Shown: in pieces, positions 1 to 9,242 of the stretch
Numbering within the stretch: the first letter of the stretch is position 1
How the letters are laid out: every line of letters begins with the position of its first letter
Assembly (NCBI GenBank): GCA_014323545.1
Contig: CP058647.1
Coordinates: 3,078,001 to 3,142,000 of the forward strand
Reading direction: 5' to 3'
DNA: 64,000 nt
Source of the DNA: Hyphobacterium sp. CCMP332
GTDB lineage: Bacteria > Bacteroidota > Bacteroidia > Cytophagales > CCMP332
Position numbers and translations under genes: made by a program
The notes under the pieces: model-generated
What the model saw: the letters and a program-made list of their open reading frames with translations, nothing else
What the model was told of the DNA's origin: nothing
Databases searched by the model: none

Positions 1-545
1 TTTCGAATCCCTCCAATAAGGTATGGGTTCTCCGGGTCCTCAATACATAAAACATCCAAAGGATAATACGAACCACCTCTTGTGTTGCTTATAAGATATA
101 AGCGATCATTGTTCACGTGAATATTATGACAATTTGAACTAAAAGTATTGTCATCATAGACTTTCACCACAGAATCGGGCAGGTATTGCAGGTCAAAAAT
201 TTGCAAAGTATTACCCGATGTCACATCGGCCACACCGAATGCATAATGCTTATAGGTTTTAAAATCCCTCCATATTCCGGTGCCTCCACCTGGAAAATAA
301 TCAATTTCCATTGGACTTGCCGCATTAGTAACATCAATAAAATAAGTACCGGAAACGCTACCGAAAATGGCATATTCTCTACCATCTGGTGCCACATAGC
401 CCCAAATATCATTGAATTGTTCAGGATTGCCGGGTGTGACATTACTCGGATAAAAATTAGAGACCTCCGTCATATTCATACTCTGCTGGGCAATTGAAGT
501 AAGTACGATTAGCGAAAGGATTATTGTAAGTATATTTTTGATCAT
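1..545 (-). CDS. Secreted LVIVD / choice-of-anchor-B type repeat protein (3' end outside window)
   Basis: The frame is open from an ATG at 543-545 to the window edge, about 181 codons, so the C-terminus is missing. The first 20 residues form a signal peptide (MIKNILTIILSLIVLTSIAQ). The mature part has beta-propeller-like repeats such as DIWGYVAPDGREYAIFGS and YFIDVTNAASP, a pattern I associate with LVIVD repeat or choice-of-anchor B proteins of Bacteroidota, which are exported. The cysteine and histidine pair in SSNCHNIHV also fits that family. The molecular role is unknown. It stands upstream of the nifU-like gene on the same strand in genome order, but its direction means it is transcribed away to the left; 58 bases separate it from that gene's stop. 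Confidence 0.7.
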   Translation of the reverse strand, partial: MIKNILTIILSLIVLTSIAQQSMNMTEVSNFYPSNVTPGNPEQFNDIWGYVAPDGREYAIFGSVSGTYFIDVTNAASPMEIDYFPGGGTGIWRDFKTYKHYAFGVADVTSGNTLQIFDLQYLPDSVVKVYDDNTFSSNCHNIHVNNDRLYLISNTRGGSYYPLDVLCIEDPENPYLIGGIR

Positions 546-603
546 AGTTTTAATTATATAATTATTCTAAATAAGGAGAAAAAGGGTAATTTGTATAAGT
601 ATT

Positions 604-846
604 TTATTTAACGGGTAAATTAAGGGCTTTGACGTACTTAATTTCAGGTACAGCCTTTATAACAGATTCTTCTATTCCCGCTTTGAGAGTCATATTGGAC
701 ATTGTACAGGAACTGCAATTTCCCTCAAATTCGATTACAAGCACGTTGTGTTTGATTTCTACTACTTTAACATCTCCACCGTCTTTGTTTAAATAGGGTC
801 GTACCGTATCAAGTGCCTTTTCAATTCTTTCAAGCATATCCACCAT
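604..846 (-). CDS. NifU C-terminal-domain Fe-S scaffold protein
   Basis: This 80-residue protein is a stand-alone NifU C-terminal domain, a cytosolic scaffold or carrier for iron-sulfur clusters. The signature is the C-x2-C motif in GNCSSCTMSNMTLKAGIE (residues about 43-60), whose two cysteines bind the cluster in this family. The N-terminal helix (LERIEKALDTVRPYLNKDGGD) and the following VKVVEI strand also match. It starts 6 bases after the mrp stop on the same strand, so the two are almost certainly co-transcribed, and pairing a NifU domain with an Mrp ATPase points to one cluster-delivery unit. Length is normal for the single-domain form. Confidence 0.93.
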   Translation of the reverse strand: MVDMLERIEKALDTVRPYLNKDGGDVKVVEIKHNVLVIEFEGNCSSCTMSNMTLKAGIEESVIKAVPEIKYVKALNLPVK

Positions 847-852
847 TCTTCA

Positions 853-1953
853 TCACATTTTCATTTCTACTATTTTTGTTTTTTCGTGATTTGCATTTCG
901 TATGGCCACCTGTCGAGCCAAGTTACTGGATATTTCTAAAAATGAATCTTTAGTTGCACCATCTACTTGCTCCATCACAGGTTTTCCACTATCACCACTT
1001 TCACGAATGCTTTGCACAAGTGGAATTTGACCCAGGAAAGGAACATTATTTTTTTCAGATAAATTCACTCCTCCGTTTTTACCAAATATAAAATACTTAT
1101 TTTCAGGCAATTCCTCAGGAGTAAAATAAGCCATATTCTCAACGATCCCTAGTACAGGCACATTAATTTGTTCCTGCTGAAACATAGCGAGACCTTTTTG
1201 TGCATCAGCTAAGGCAACCTTTTGCGGGGTAGTCACTATAAGAGCGCCTGTAACAGGTATACTTTGCACTAATGTGAGATGAATATCACTTGTTCCAGGA
1301 GGCAGGTCAATTATTAAATAATCCAAAGGACCCCAGTCGCAATCACTAAAAAATTGTTTTAAGGCTGAGCTCGCCATAGGTCCTCTCCAGACGATGGCAG
1401 AATCAGCAGGTGTAAGAAAACCAATTGAAATGAGTTTAACCCCGTATCTGGAAATAGGGATAATTTTATTTTTTCCATCTTCTTCAACAATGCCCGGTTT
1501 TTGATCTTCACATCCAAACATGGTGGGTTGAGAGGGCCCGAAGATATCAGCATCGATCAATCCTACTTTTGCACCTTGCTGAGCAAGCGCAACTGCCAGA
1601 TTTGCACTTACCGTAGACTTGCCAACCCCCCCCTTACCACTGGCAACAGCGATTATATTTTTTACATTGGGAAGTAATGGAGCATCGTTTAATCGCGTAC
1701 TTGTTACATTAGAACTCATAGTAATATTGAGTTCTATCTCGCTTCCAAAATCTTTTTGAAGTTCCTCAACGCAGCTTTTTCGGATCATTTCCTTTAATGG
1801 ACAGGCCGGAGTTGTAAGCATAACGGTAAAGGAAATTTCATTAGTACTGAAATTAACATCCTGAATCATATTTAAGGAAACCAGATCTTTCTTTAAGTCC
1901 GGATCAATTACTCTTGAGAGGGCTTTGAGAATTTTTTCTTTTGATACGTTCAT
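853..1953 (-). CDS. mrp: Mrp/NBP35-family Fe-S cluster carrier P-loop ATPase
   Basis: This cytosolic ParA-like ATPase is thought to carry and transfer Fe-S clusters. Residues 1-85 form a MIP18/DUF59 domain (VIDPDLKKDLVSLNM, TTPACPLKE). The deviant Walker A motif GKGGVGKST sits at 106-114, followed by the GLIDADIFGPSQP switch and the LIIDLPPGTSD Walker B region. The C-x2-C pair found in the middle of many Mrp proteins is not present: the segment after GIVENMA reads YFTPEELPENKYFIFG. I recall this cysteine-free version from other Bacteroidota, but cannot check it here. It is the first gene of a two-gene unit with the nifU-like gene. Length of 366 residues is usual. Confidence 0.95.
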   Translation of the reverse strand: MNVSKEKILKALSRVIDPDLKKDLVSLNMIQDVNFSTNEISFTVMLTTPACPLKEMIRKSCVEELQKDFGSEIELNITMSSNVTSTRLNDAPLLPNVKNIIAVASGKGGVGKSTVSANLAVALAQQGAKVGLIDADIFGPSQPTMFGCEDQKPGIVEEDGKNKIIPISRYGVKLISIGFLTPADSAIVWRGPMASSALKQFFSDCDWGPLDYLIIDLPPGTSDIHLTLVQSIPVTGALIVTTPQKVALADAQKGLAMFQQEQINVPVLGIVENMAYFTPEELPENKYFIFGKNGGVNLSEKNNVPFLGQIPLVQSIRESGDSGKPVMEQVDGATKDSFLEISSNLARQVAIRNANHEKTKIVEMKM

Positions 1954-2041
1954 ATGCTTCTAAGCAATTAAGCATTCAATTGGTTTCAAAAATATTGATT
2001 TTAATCCACAAAAAAGCTATATGAGATTATCAATCAAACAC

Positions 2042-2049
2042 TATCTTTG
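2042..2049 (+). promoter_or_regulatory. -7 promoter element of dnaG
   Basis: TATCTTTG matches the Bacteroidota -7 consensus TANNTTTG. It ends 8 bases before the dnaG ATG, so transcription would begin only one or two bases from the start codon, an almost leaderless mRNA. I see no clear TTTG box about 20 bases upstream, so the promoter call rests on the -7 element alone. Confidence 0.4.
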
Positions 2050-2057
2050 AATACTCT

Positions 2058-3998
2058 ATGGCCATAAGTCAGGATTCCATTCGCAAAGTAAAGGAAGTCG
2101 TTGATATTCTTGATGTTATCGGCGATTTTGTCAATCTGAAGAAAAAAGGGCAGAATTGGTTTGGTCTTTCACCATTTCAGGATGAAAAAACGCCATCGTT
2201 TTCGGTTTCTCCGGGCAAGGGAATATTCAAGGATTTCAGTTCAGGGAAAGCCGGAGATTCTATCACCTTTATTATGGAGCATGAACGGCTAAGCTATCTT
2301 GAAGCCATAAGATATTTAGCCAAAAAATACGGCATTGAATTAGAGGAAAGCGAACCCAGTCACGAAGAAAAACAAAAGGCAAGTGAAATCGAAAGTTTGC
2401 ACATTGCTTTGAATTTCGCTAGAGATTACTTTATTAATCAATTAAAGAATTCTGAAAGTGGCAAGGCGATTGGGCTTTCCTATTTTAAAGAACGCGGGTT
2501 TACATCTCAAACAATTGAAAAATTTGAGTTGGGATATTCACAAACAAATTGGGATACATTTCTCAAGGAAGCCGAATCCAAACAATTTTCAAGAGAAATC
2601 CTAGAAAAAGCCGGTTTAATTATTGTAAAAGATGGAAAGGTTTACGATCGCTATCGTGGAAGGGTAATATTTCCTATCCACAACTTGATTGGGAAAGTAA
2701 TTGGTTTTGGTGCGAGAATTTTGGGTAATGATAAAAATCAACCCAAATACATCAACTCACCGGAGACACCTGTTTATAATAAAAGCAAAGAGCTCTATGG
2801 ATTTTATTTTGCTAAAAATGCCATACGCAATGAAGATGAATGCATCCTGGTTGAAGGTTATACAGATGTTATATCGCTAAATCAGGCCGGAATAGAAAAT
2901 GTTATTGCATCAAGCGGCACGTCGCTTACTGAAGAACAGGTAAAGGTCATTCGTCGATTCACTAAAAATATCACTCTGATTTTTGATGGGGATGAAGCCG
3001 GACTTAAGGCTTCTGAAAGAGGTTTGCGATTGGTGCTTAAGGCAGGGATGAATTTAAAAGTAGTAACCCTTCCCGAAGGGATGGATCCGGATTCATTTGT
3101 CAAGCAAAAAGGCGGTGTTGATTTTAAAGACTTCCTGACCCGAAATAAGCAGGATTTCCTCAGCTTCAAAACAAAGGTTCAACTTGAATCAATACAGGGA
3201 GAACCATTTAAAAAAGCTGAACTTATCCGCGAAATAGTAGAAATTATTGCTTTGATACCCGATGCCATCACTCGTTCGGTATATTTTAAAGCATGTAGTG
3301 AATTACTGGATATTGATGAACAGGTACTGGTCTCCGAATACAACAAAAAAGTATTCAATCAAAACAGAGATAAGTACAAAAAAGGTTATTCTCAACAAAA
3401 CGCAAGAGATTCGGAGCTATCCACTCCACATGATGATGTAAAGCAAAAAGTTAATATTAAAAGAGAAACGGAGTCTGAAATCAATGAGATGGAGGTGCTC
3501 AAATACCTCTTAAACTTTTCCAATATTTTTATAGAGCCCGACAATGTTAGTCTTGGTAAATACCTTCTCAATTCTATTTCAGATGTTGAATTTAAAAATC
3601 AAAAATATAACAAGGTACTCCAGGTTTATAAACAATTTGAGGATAAAGAAGCGTTTCCGGAAGTGAAGGATTTTTTAAACAATGAAGAATTTGAAGAATT
3701 AAGAGAAACTGTGATAAATATCATTTCAGAAAAGTATTCTGTTAGCGATAATTGGGAAAAGCAAAATATTTTTGTTCCACCTGCCGATCATGATTTAGTA
3801 AATAAATTATACTCAGACATTCATCGGTTGAAATGGAACAAAGTCAGAGAATTAAAGGAATCGGCTAGATATGAACTCAAAAAAATGAGTGAAAGCGGGG
3901 AAGCTGAGGAAAACTATATGAAAGTTTTAAAATATTTTAATGAGCTTAAAAAAATCGAGAAACATATATCAGGTGAATTGGGTAATGTGATTTCCTAA
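2058..3998 (+). CDS. dnaG: DNA primase DnaG lacking the usual zinc ligands
   Basis: DnaG makes the RNA primers for chromosome replication. Order of domains: N-terminal CHC2-type fold (residues 1-95), catalytic core, TOPRIM (about 258-340, with EGYTD and FDGDEAG metal-binding motifs), and a divergent C-terminal helicase-binding region. In the N-terminal domain the framework is intact (DEKTPSFSVSP) but the four zinc ligands are all replaced: the C-P-F-H position is SPFQ (38-41) and the C-F-G-C position is DFSS (59-62). I recall the same change in Flavobacteriia primases, so it may be lineage-typical rather than a defect. The length of 646 is normal. The stop overlaps the start of the next gene in TAATG, which suggests translational coupling. 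Confidence 0.96.
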   Translation: MAISQDSIRKVKEVVDILDVIGDFVNLKKKGQNWFGLSPFQDEKTPSFSVSPGKGIFKDFSSGKAGDSITFIMEHERLSYLEAIRYLAKKYGIELEESEPSHEEKQKASEIESLHIALNFARDYFINQLKNSESGKAIGLSYFKERGFTSQTIEKFELGYSQTNWDTFLKEAESKQFSREILEKAGLIIVKDGKVYDRYRGRVIFPIHNLIGKVIGFGARILGNDKNQPKYINSPETPVYNKSKELYGFYFAKNAIRNEDECILVEGYTDVISLNQAGIENVIASSGTSLTEEQVKVIRRFTKNITLIFDGDEAGLKASERGLRLVLKAGMNLKVVTLPEGMDPDSFVKQKGGVDFKDFLTRNKQDFLSFKTKVQLESIQGEPFKKAELIREIVEIIALIPDAITRSVYFKACSELLDIDEQVLVSEYNKKVFNQNRDKYKKGYSQQNARDSELSTPHDDVKQKVNIKRETESEINEMEVLKYLLNFSNIFIEPDNVSLGKYLLNSISDVEFKNQKYNKVLQVYKQFEDKEAFPEVKDFLNNEEFEELRETVINIISEKYSVSDNWEKQNIFVPPADHDLVNKLYSDIHRLKWNKVRELKESARYELKKMSESGEAEENYMKVLKYFNELKKIEKHISGELGNVIS

Positions 3999-5026
3999 TG
4001 ATAATACGACGATACAATTATTTTAAACTTGTGACAGCTATTATAGTAGTGATTGCAAGCTTAACAACCGGGATTCTGGGATTTATGCTTATTGAGGGGT
4101 ATAATCTCAGCGATGCATTTTATATGACGGTTATTACGATCTCTACGGTGGGGTACAAAGAAGTTCAACCTCTTTCACAAGCCGGAAGAATGTTTACGGC
4201 TGTATATATTTTTTTCAATCTGGGTATTTTTGCCTACATACTTTCTGTAATTTCGACCTATGTATTTGAGGGTGAGATTAGGCAAATGCTCACTAATTAT
4301 AAAATTCTGCGAAAAATGAGGAATTTAAAAGGACATGTGATCGTCTGCGGTTTTGGTAGAAATGGAAGCAAGGCTTGTGAAGAATTGCTTGCAGGAAAAC
4401 ATACCGTTGTTATTATCGACAGCAATGAAAACGTTATTGAAAATGAAGAGTTAAAAAATAACCCTGAAATTTTCTTTATCAAAGGAGATGCAACTCACGA
4501 TGAAACTTTGAAAAATGCAGGAATTGAAAATGCCAGAGCATTGATTTCTACCATGCCTAAAGATTCGGATAACGTGTTTGTAACCTTAACCGCGCGTCAA
4601 TTGAATCCTAGTGTCAATATAATTTCACGGGCTTCGGAAGAAACATCTGAAAGCAAACTCATAAGAGCCGGAGCCAATAAAGTGGTTATGCCCGATGCGG
4701 TGGGAGGAAGGCATATGGCCACACTTGTGACTAAACCCGATGTTGTGGAATTTATTGAAATGATGAATGGAATAGGGCAGGATTCCTTGCGACTTGATAA
4801 TATTAACTATTATCAATTAAAAGATGAATGGAGAAATAAAAGCATAGGCGAACTGGATATTCGTAAAAAAACGGGCGCGACCGTAATTGCCATCAAGGAT
4901 CAGTTTGGTTTTACTCTAAATCCACAAGCAGGAAAATCATTAATTGAAGGGCAGACCATGATTGTGCTGGGAAGTTCTCAGGAATTGGAAAAGCTCAGCC
5001 ATTACAAAAAAAATCATTTTGATTGA
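3998..5026 (+). CDS. Two-TM potassium channel with RCK (TrkA-N) domain
   Basis: This is an inner-membrane K+ channel of the Kch/MthK type. Two hydrophobic helices (about residues 9-30 and 68-90) flank a pore loop with the selectivity filter TISTVGYKEV. A Rossmann RCK domain follows (VIVCGFGRNGSKACEEL from about 113, then VIIDSN), and a TrkA-C-like segment fills the last 90 residues. RCK domains gate such channels by binding nucleotide or ions. The ATG overlaps the dnaG stop by one base, so it is probably expressed with primase, although no functional link is known to me. It ends two bases before the converging Wzz-like gene, with no obvious terminator between. Confidence 0.9.
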   Translation: MIIRRYNYFKLVTAIIVVIASLTTGILGFMLIEGYNLSDAFYMTVITISTVGYKEVQPLSQAGRMFTAVYIFFNLGIFAYILSVISTYVFEGEIRQMLTNYKILRKMRNLKGHVIVCGFGRNGSKACEELLAGKHTVVIIDSNENVIENEELKNNPEIFFIKGDATHDETLKNAGIENARALISTMPKDSDNVFVTLTARQLNPSVNIISRASEETSESKLIRAGANKVVMPDAVGGRHMATLVTKPDVVEFIEMMNGIGQDSLRLDNINYYQLKDEWRNKSIGELDIRKKTGATVIAIKDQFGFTLNPQAGKSLIEGQTMIVLGSSQELEKLSHYKKNHFD

Positions 5027-5028
5027 AT

Positions 5029-5922
5029 TTAATCGATCTTTTTAAGTGACCTATTTAACTCAATGATTAATAAAAAGACAAAACTTATTATTGAGCCAGC
5101 TATTACAAAAGCGATAATAAAAGGTGTCCAACGGGGATAAACGTGTTTGTCATAAATTTCCAGCTTACTTAATTCTTCAAATGAATTGTTGAATTCAGTT
5201 AGGTACCAGGCCTTCACATAATTTTCATAAATCCTCATACTGCCGAAATAGAAATCACCTAATCCCTGAATAATCAAGTCATTTCCTGCAACATTTGGGT
5301 CAAATCCATCTTTTGCAAAACTTTCTTTTATTTTCGACATACTATTAATATCATTTTCGTAGAGTTGCTTGATATCTTTTTGTCTTTCTAAGAAAAATTC
5401 CTGTCTTTTTTTTATGTATTCCTGACTGCGTAAATAGTTTAGCAATGCATCTTTCAAAACTGGCAATTTATTTTTATCTGATGACCTTAATCTCAATTCA
5501 AAAACCTGATCTTTTTCGTATTCCGTAAGATTTTCATTGATGGTAATTTTCCTTTTTGTCACGTATTCCTCATCTATAAGACTCGTAATTTGATATCCTC
5601 CAAAAGATTGTGCCAATTCCGCAGGAATATTTAATGTTTTAGCAATGCTTTGAGGTTTTCTATCATCTATATGATGATTCAAGGGTGTTAAAATTTCAGA
5701 GATAAAATGATATTCAATAATATTTGATTTTACTATCAAACTTCCTTCATAAGACTTTGGAATATAGAGTTTTGCAGAAACAAAAAGGACGGCAAGAAGT
5801 ACATTAATAACCAAAAGAGTCTTGAAATTTGCCCTAATTGAAACTACCAGCCATTTAATTACTTTGAGTAAGTTAATTTGATTGCTATCCTGATTTGACA
5901 TGAATTCTTTACTTTGCGGCAA
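5029..5922 (-). CDS. Wzz-like polysaccharide chain-length / export protein
   Basis: The protein has the Wzz plan: a short cytoplasmic N-terminus, TM1 at about residues 34-52, a roughly 210-residue extracytoplasmic region rich in helix (KKRQEFFLERQKDIKQLYEN), and TM2 at about 268-290 before a short basic tail. The SYEGSLIVKS segment after TM1 resembles the conserved beta region of the family. There is no C-terminal tyrosine kinase domain. Wzz-type proteins set the chain length of O-antigen or capsule glycans together with a Wzy polymerase, which fits the O-antigen ligase-like gene that diverges from it at 5995. The sequence is divergent, so the family call is moderately secure and the exact substrate unknown. 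Confidence 0.65.
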   Translation of the reverse strand: MPQSKEFMSNQDSNQINLLKVIKWLVVSIRANFKTLLVINVLLAVLFVSAKLYIPKSYEGSLIVKSNIIEYHFISEILTPLNHHIDDRKPQSIAKTLNIPAELAQSFGGYQITSLIDEEYVTKRKITINENLTEYEKDQVFELRLRSSDKNKLPVLKDALLNYLRSQEYIKKRQEFFLERQKDIKQLYENDINSMSKIKESFAKDGFDPNVAGNDLIIQGLGDFYFGSMRIYENYVKAWYLTEFNNSFEELSKLEIYDKHVYPRWTPFIIAFVIAGSIISFVFLLIIELNRSLKKID

Positions 5923-5994
5923 ATATAGATCGATACGAAGCTAATTTACAATTATTGTTTCTGATCAGCGTATTTTAGTTTATCAATAACGAAT

Positions 5995-7191
5995 ATGTCC
6001 AAAGAGATTTCATCTAATCAATTAGTTGTTTCAGGAATCAATATCAACCGATCTTCCTTCTTTCTTTATATTCTATTGATTCCATCTTTAATTGCATATC
6101 ATGCTTTTGACAGAGCCAAACTCATTTATTTTATACCTGTAATAATGTTAGCTCTTTTTTTATTTGAGAATCTTTTTACCACTAAAAAAGAGAAGGGGTT
6201 AAGATTTGAACCCAATATGGTCTTCTCTCTGATTCTTTATTTAACCTTGATGCTGGTAGGACTGCTTTTGAATTATGAATCGATCAATTACAAAGCATTT
6301 ATCAGAGATATTTTAATCATTTTAAGTCCGATCATAGTATTTGTAATGAAAATGTCCTTTAATGAAAATCATATTAAATGGCTTTTTATTGCTTCCGTAA
6401 TTTCATATTTCGCCTGGGTTGGAATTGACCTTGAATTCGATTGGTCTTTCAATTTTGTCAGATCAAATTATAATATGTCTTCAGAATTTCACAACGGCGT
6501 AATTCTGGGATGTTTTTTTCTTTTTTTTATTTACAGAAAAATGTTTTTGTGGGCCATTCCCGCCGCTTTACTGATACTCATGTCCGGCAAAAGAAGTATA
6601 ATTTTGGGTATAGTTCCCGCGATGGCTACTTATTATCTTTTGATCAATCCTTTAAATATTGATAAAAATAAATACTTATTGGCCCTAATTTTGGCGATAT
6701 ACTTCTTTATATTTTATGCTATTGGTTCCAACCTTGACACTTTCGCAAAATGGTTTCTTGAAATGATTGGAATGGACTCCCAAGATTCATTGAATCGTTT
6801 TTTAATGGGTAGAGAAGTTTTTATTAGTTATTTAAAAACACATATTGATCAAAGTGAACTACTTCAATATCTTTTTGGATATGGCCCCGGTCAAGCGGAT
6901 GTATTTACACATGACATAATAAGACCTGATTGGGGAGCAGAAAAAAGAGAGTTTGTAAACCCCCATAATGACATATTAAAAATCAGATTCGATTATGGGT
7001 TGATCGGCAGTTTGTCACTTTTTATCTTGTTTTATTCTTCATATATAAGAACGAAAATGGGTATTCAAATATTTCTTTACAGCATACCCTTATTATTGGT
7101 GGACAACTCGTTTATATTTATTTATTACTGGTTTATTGCACTAACAGTTGCTCGTTTTGAAGATAGCGAACCACAATCTATTAAGACTTAG
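5995..7191 (+). CDS. O-antigen ligase / Wzy-type polymerase membrane protein
   Basis: This 398-residue protein has about ten to twelve hydrophobic segments and the hallmark of the O-antigen ligase/polymerase superfamily near its C-terminus: a large extracytoplasmic loop with [13 protein letters not shown] followed by [17 protein letters not shown], where the HN(D/x)xL motif is typical. Such proteins join lipid-linked repeat units or move glycan to lipid A in the periplasm. Sequence alone does not separate polymerase from ligase. It diverges from the Wzz-like gene across about 70 bases and overlaps the converging epimerase gene by 11 bases. A second protein of this superfamily lies at 9907-11214, so one could be the polymerase and the other the ligase. 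Confidence 0.82.
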   Translation: MSKEISSNQLVVSGININRSSFFLYILLIPSLIAYHAFDRAKLIYFIPVIMLALFLFENLFTTKKEKGLRFEPNMVFSLILYLTLMLVGLLLNYESINYKAFIRDILIILSPIIVFVMKMSFNENHIKWLFIASVISYFAWVGIDLEFDWSFNFVRSNYNMSSEFHNGVILGCFFLFFIYRKMFLWAIPAALLILMSGKRSIILGIVPAMATYYLLINPLNIDKNKYLLALILAIYFFIFYAIGSNLDTFAKWFLEMIGMDSQDSLNRFLMGREVFISYLKTHIDQSELLQYLFGYGPGQADVFTHDIIRPDWGAEKREFVNPHNDILKIRFDYGLIGSLSLFILFYSSYIRTKMGIQIFLYSIPLLLVDNSFIFIYYWFIALTVARFEDSEPQSIKT

Positions 7192-8239
7192 CAATTCTTT
7201 TTTCCCAAGCTTCAGCTATTTCAACAAATGTAGTTTTGAGGTCTTTGGTAATATTCCAATTCGGGTAATGTTCTTTCATTTTTGATAAATCGGAAATATA
7301 GCAAATATGGTCACCAATCCTGTTGTTTTCATCGTACCGATATTTCATTTTTTTTCCGGAAATAGAAGAAATTAAATCAAATGCTTCAAGAATAGAAATA
7401 GAATTATCTCTACCACCTCCTATATTGTATACTTCAGCTTCACGAGGTGAAGTCAAAAATTCATCTATAAATGTCGCTACGTCGTATGAATGAATATTAT
7501 CTCTTACTTGTTTTCCTTTATAACCAAAAATAATATACTCTTTCTCAATCAAATTACATTTTATTAAATAGCTTAGAAAGCCGTGTAGTTCAACGCCACT
7601 ATGGTTTGGACCAGTTAGACAACCACCTCTTAAACAGCAGGTTGGCATACCAAAGTATCTGCCATACTCCTGAACCATAATGTCTGCTGCTACTTTCGAG
7701 GCACCAAAAATCGAATGTTTGGATTGATCGATGGAAAAACTTTCCTTAATTCCATTTTTGTATTGAGAATCATTGTAGTCCCATCTTTTATCTAGCTCAA
7801 TGAGATCAATATTATTTGGAGCGTCTCCGTAAACTTTGTTGGTAGACATATGCACAAATGGGACATCGGTCGAATACAATCTTATACTTTCCAATAAATT
7901 TAATGTACCAACTGCATTGACATCAAAATCATCAAATGGGCGACTCGCTGCCAAATCATGACTTGGTTGTGCTGCTGCATGGATTACAGCATCCGGTTTT
8001 ATTTTTAACACAAATTCAGAAAGCATTTTTCTATCTCTGATATCGATATTATGATGTTCGTAATTTTTAAAAATGGATTCCAACCGATGTGCATTCCAGG
8101 TAGTATCGCCTGAATCACCAAAAAAATCGGCTCTCATGTTGTTATCTATACCAACAATTTTTATTCCTTTTTCTGCAAAATACGTAACTACTTCACTTCC
8201 AATTAGTCCTGCCGATCCTGTTATTAATATTGTTCTCAT
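7181..8239 (-). CDS. SDR-family NAD-dependent epimerase (CDP-paratose/tyvelose epimerase-like)
   Basis: This is an extended short-chain dehydrogenase that would act on a nucleotide sugar in the cytosol. The NAD-binding motif [10 protein letters not shown] is at residues 7-16, DIDIRD-type and AAQPSHD motifs follow, and the substrate region contains [13 protein letters not shown]. It resembles CDP-tyvelose 2-epimerases in overall pattern. The expected catalytic Y-x3-K appears as F-G-A-S-K, so tyrosine is replaced by phenylalanine while lysine is kept. I believe the FGASK form recurs in related proteins but cannot verify this. It is the second gene of a pair: its ATG overlaps the stop of the WecG-type transferase by four bases. 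The substrate is not known. Confidence 0.82.
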   Translation of the reverse strand: MRTILITGSAGLIGSEVVTYFAEKGIKIVGIDNNMRADFFGDSGDTTWNAHRLESIFKNYEHHNIDIRDRKMLSEFVLKIKPDAVIHAAAQPSHDLAASRPFDDFDVNAVGTLNLLESIRLYSTDVPFVHMSTNKVYGDAPNNIDLIELDKRWDYNDSQYKNGIKESFSIDQSKHSIFGASKVAADIMVQEYGRYFGMPTCCLRGGCLTGPNHSGVELHGFLSYLIKCNLIEKEYIIFGYKGKQVRDNIHSYDVATFIDEFLTSPREAEVYNIGGGRDNSISILEAFDLISSISGKKMKYRYDENNRIGDHICYISDLSKMKEHYPNWNITKDLKTTFVEIAEAWEKRIAKS

Positions 8240-8910
8240 TGAATAGGTGTCTTTTTAAATAATCTGTAATTGAGAAAAAAGAAAATAAATTTTGTATTAG
8301 TAATCAGATATCTTCGCCATAATCTTTTAGGTTCCTGAATTAATCTAAATAACCATTCCAAACCAGAATCTTGCATCCATTTCGGAGCTTGATTTAATGT
8401 CCCTGCATGAAAATCAAATGCTGCACCAACAGCCATCATAGCTGCATTTATTTTCCCTTTATGATTGGCCACCCATTTTTCCTGTCGGGGACACCCTCTG
8501 CCTACTAATACTATATTCGCGCCTGATTCATTTATTTTTTGAATATCCTCTATATCCTCTTGGGGGCTGGCTTCGCGAAATCTGTCGATATGAATTCCTG
8601 AAATTATTATGTCAGGAAAAGCATTTTCAATAAATAATCTAAATTTATTTAAAGTTTCTTTTGTGCTTCCATAAAGATAAATTTTCATAGAAAGAGCATT
8701 GGCTTTTTTTAATACTTCCAATGTAAGGTCCGGTCCGTAAACGCGGTCTTTCATACCTAATTTATAAATGCTATTCAATGCCCACCTAATTGGTTGACCA
8801 TCAGGAACTATTAAATCAATTTTGTGTATCAAATTTCTTAATTCTTGATCTTCTAATGAAGTAATGAGACCATGAACAGCTAATGCTGATACTCCAAAAC
8901 TTTTTTTCAT
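8236..8910 (-). CDS. WecG/TagA/CpsF-family glycosyltransferase (N-terminus probably longer)
   Basis: The family (WecB/TagA/CpsF) transfers an N-acetyl-mannosamine-type or related sugar to a lipid-linked intermediate at the membrane. Clear motifs are [40 protein letters not shown] and the C-terminal [20 protein letters not shown]. The first ATG gives 224 residues, but the same frame stays open upstream to 9015 and encodes family-like sequence (FLPEYANVDYNSASNII) with no ATG, GTG or TTG. The family normally has around 35 residues before this point, so the true start may be an ATC at 9001-9003, or the start codon has been lost. The gene precedes the epimerase with a four-base overlap. Confidence 0.85.
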   Translation of the reverse strand: MKKSFGVSALAVHGLITSLEDQELRNLIHKIDLIVPDGQPIRWALNSIYKLGMKDRVYGPDLTLEVLKKANALSMKIYLYGSTKETLNKFRLFIENAFPDIIISGIHIDRFREASPQEDIEDIQKINESGANIVLVGRGCPRQEKWVANHKGKINAAMMAVGAAFDFHAGTLNQAPKWMQDSGLEWLFRLIQEPKRLWRRYLITNTKFIFFFLNYRLFKKTPIQ

Positions 8911-9015
8911 TTTAGCGTTTTCAATTATAATATTTGAAGCAGAGTTGTAATCTACATTGGCGTATTCCGGTAAAAAGAGTTTATATTTTTTGAATTCTTT
9001 GATAAAGAGGAATTT
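8911..9015 (-). other. In-frame N-terminal extension of the WecG-type gene without a canonical start
   Basis: Thirty-five sense codons lie between a TAA at 9016-9018 and the first ATG at 8908-8910. The translation (KEFKKYKLFLPEYANVDY, then NSASNIIIENAK) looks like the normal beginning of this transferase. No ATG, GTG or TTG occurs in it. An ATC codon at 9001-9003 would give the most natural N-terminus. Confidence 0.5.
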
Positions 9016-9242
9016 TTAGATGAAATCAATTGAAGCGCGAAATAAAGAAAATTGATTATTATTTAATAAAAAGCGATTGATTAAATAATATTGCATTCCT
9101 TTTAGGTTGATAGTTCATTACAATTATTCTTGCTTTATACAATAACACAATTAAATATCCGTATATAATATGTCATTGATGTATTAATTTTTTAGGGTTT
9201 TTTAAAAATGGATTGTACAAGCATATAGTGAATTCATAAAAA
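8911..9242. other. AT-rich divergent intergenic region
   Basis: This gap separates the leftward transferase pair from the rightward sugar transferase. The part up to 9015 appears to be coding for the transferase N-terminus. The rest is very AT-rich and should hold the two divergent promoters. I did not find a convincing TTTG / TANNTTTG pair, hairpin or RNA gene in it. Confidence 0.4.

Noticed and set aside
186-497. Plus-strand frame of 103 codons
   Set aside because: It is antisense to the exported LVIVD-type gene, whose frame has a signal peptide and family-like repeats.
8911-9242. tRNA or small RNA in the divergent gap
   Set aside because: No cloverleaf or stable hairpin was seen; part of the gap is coding.
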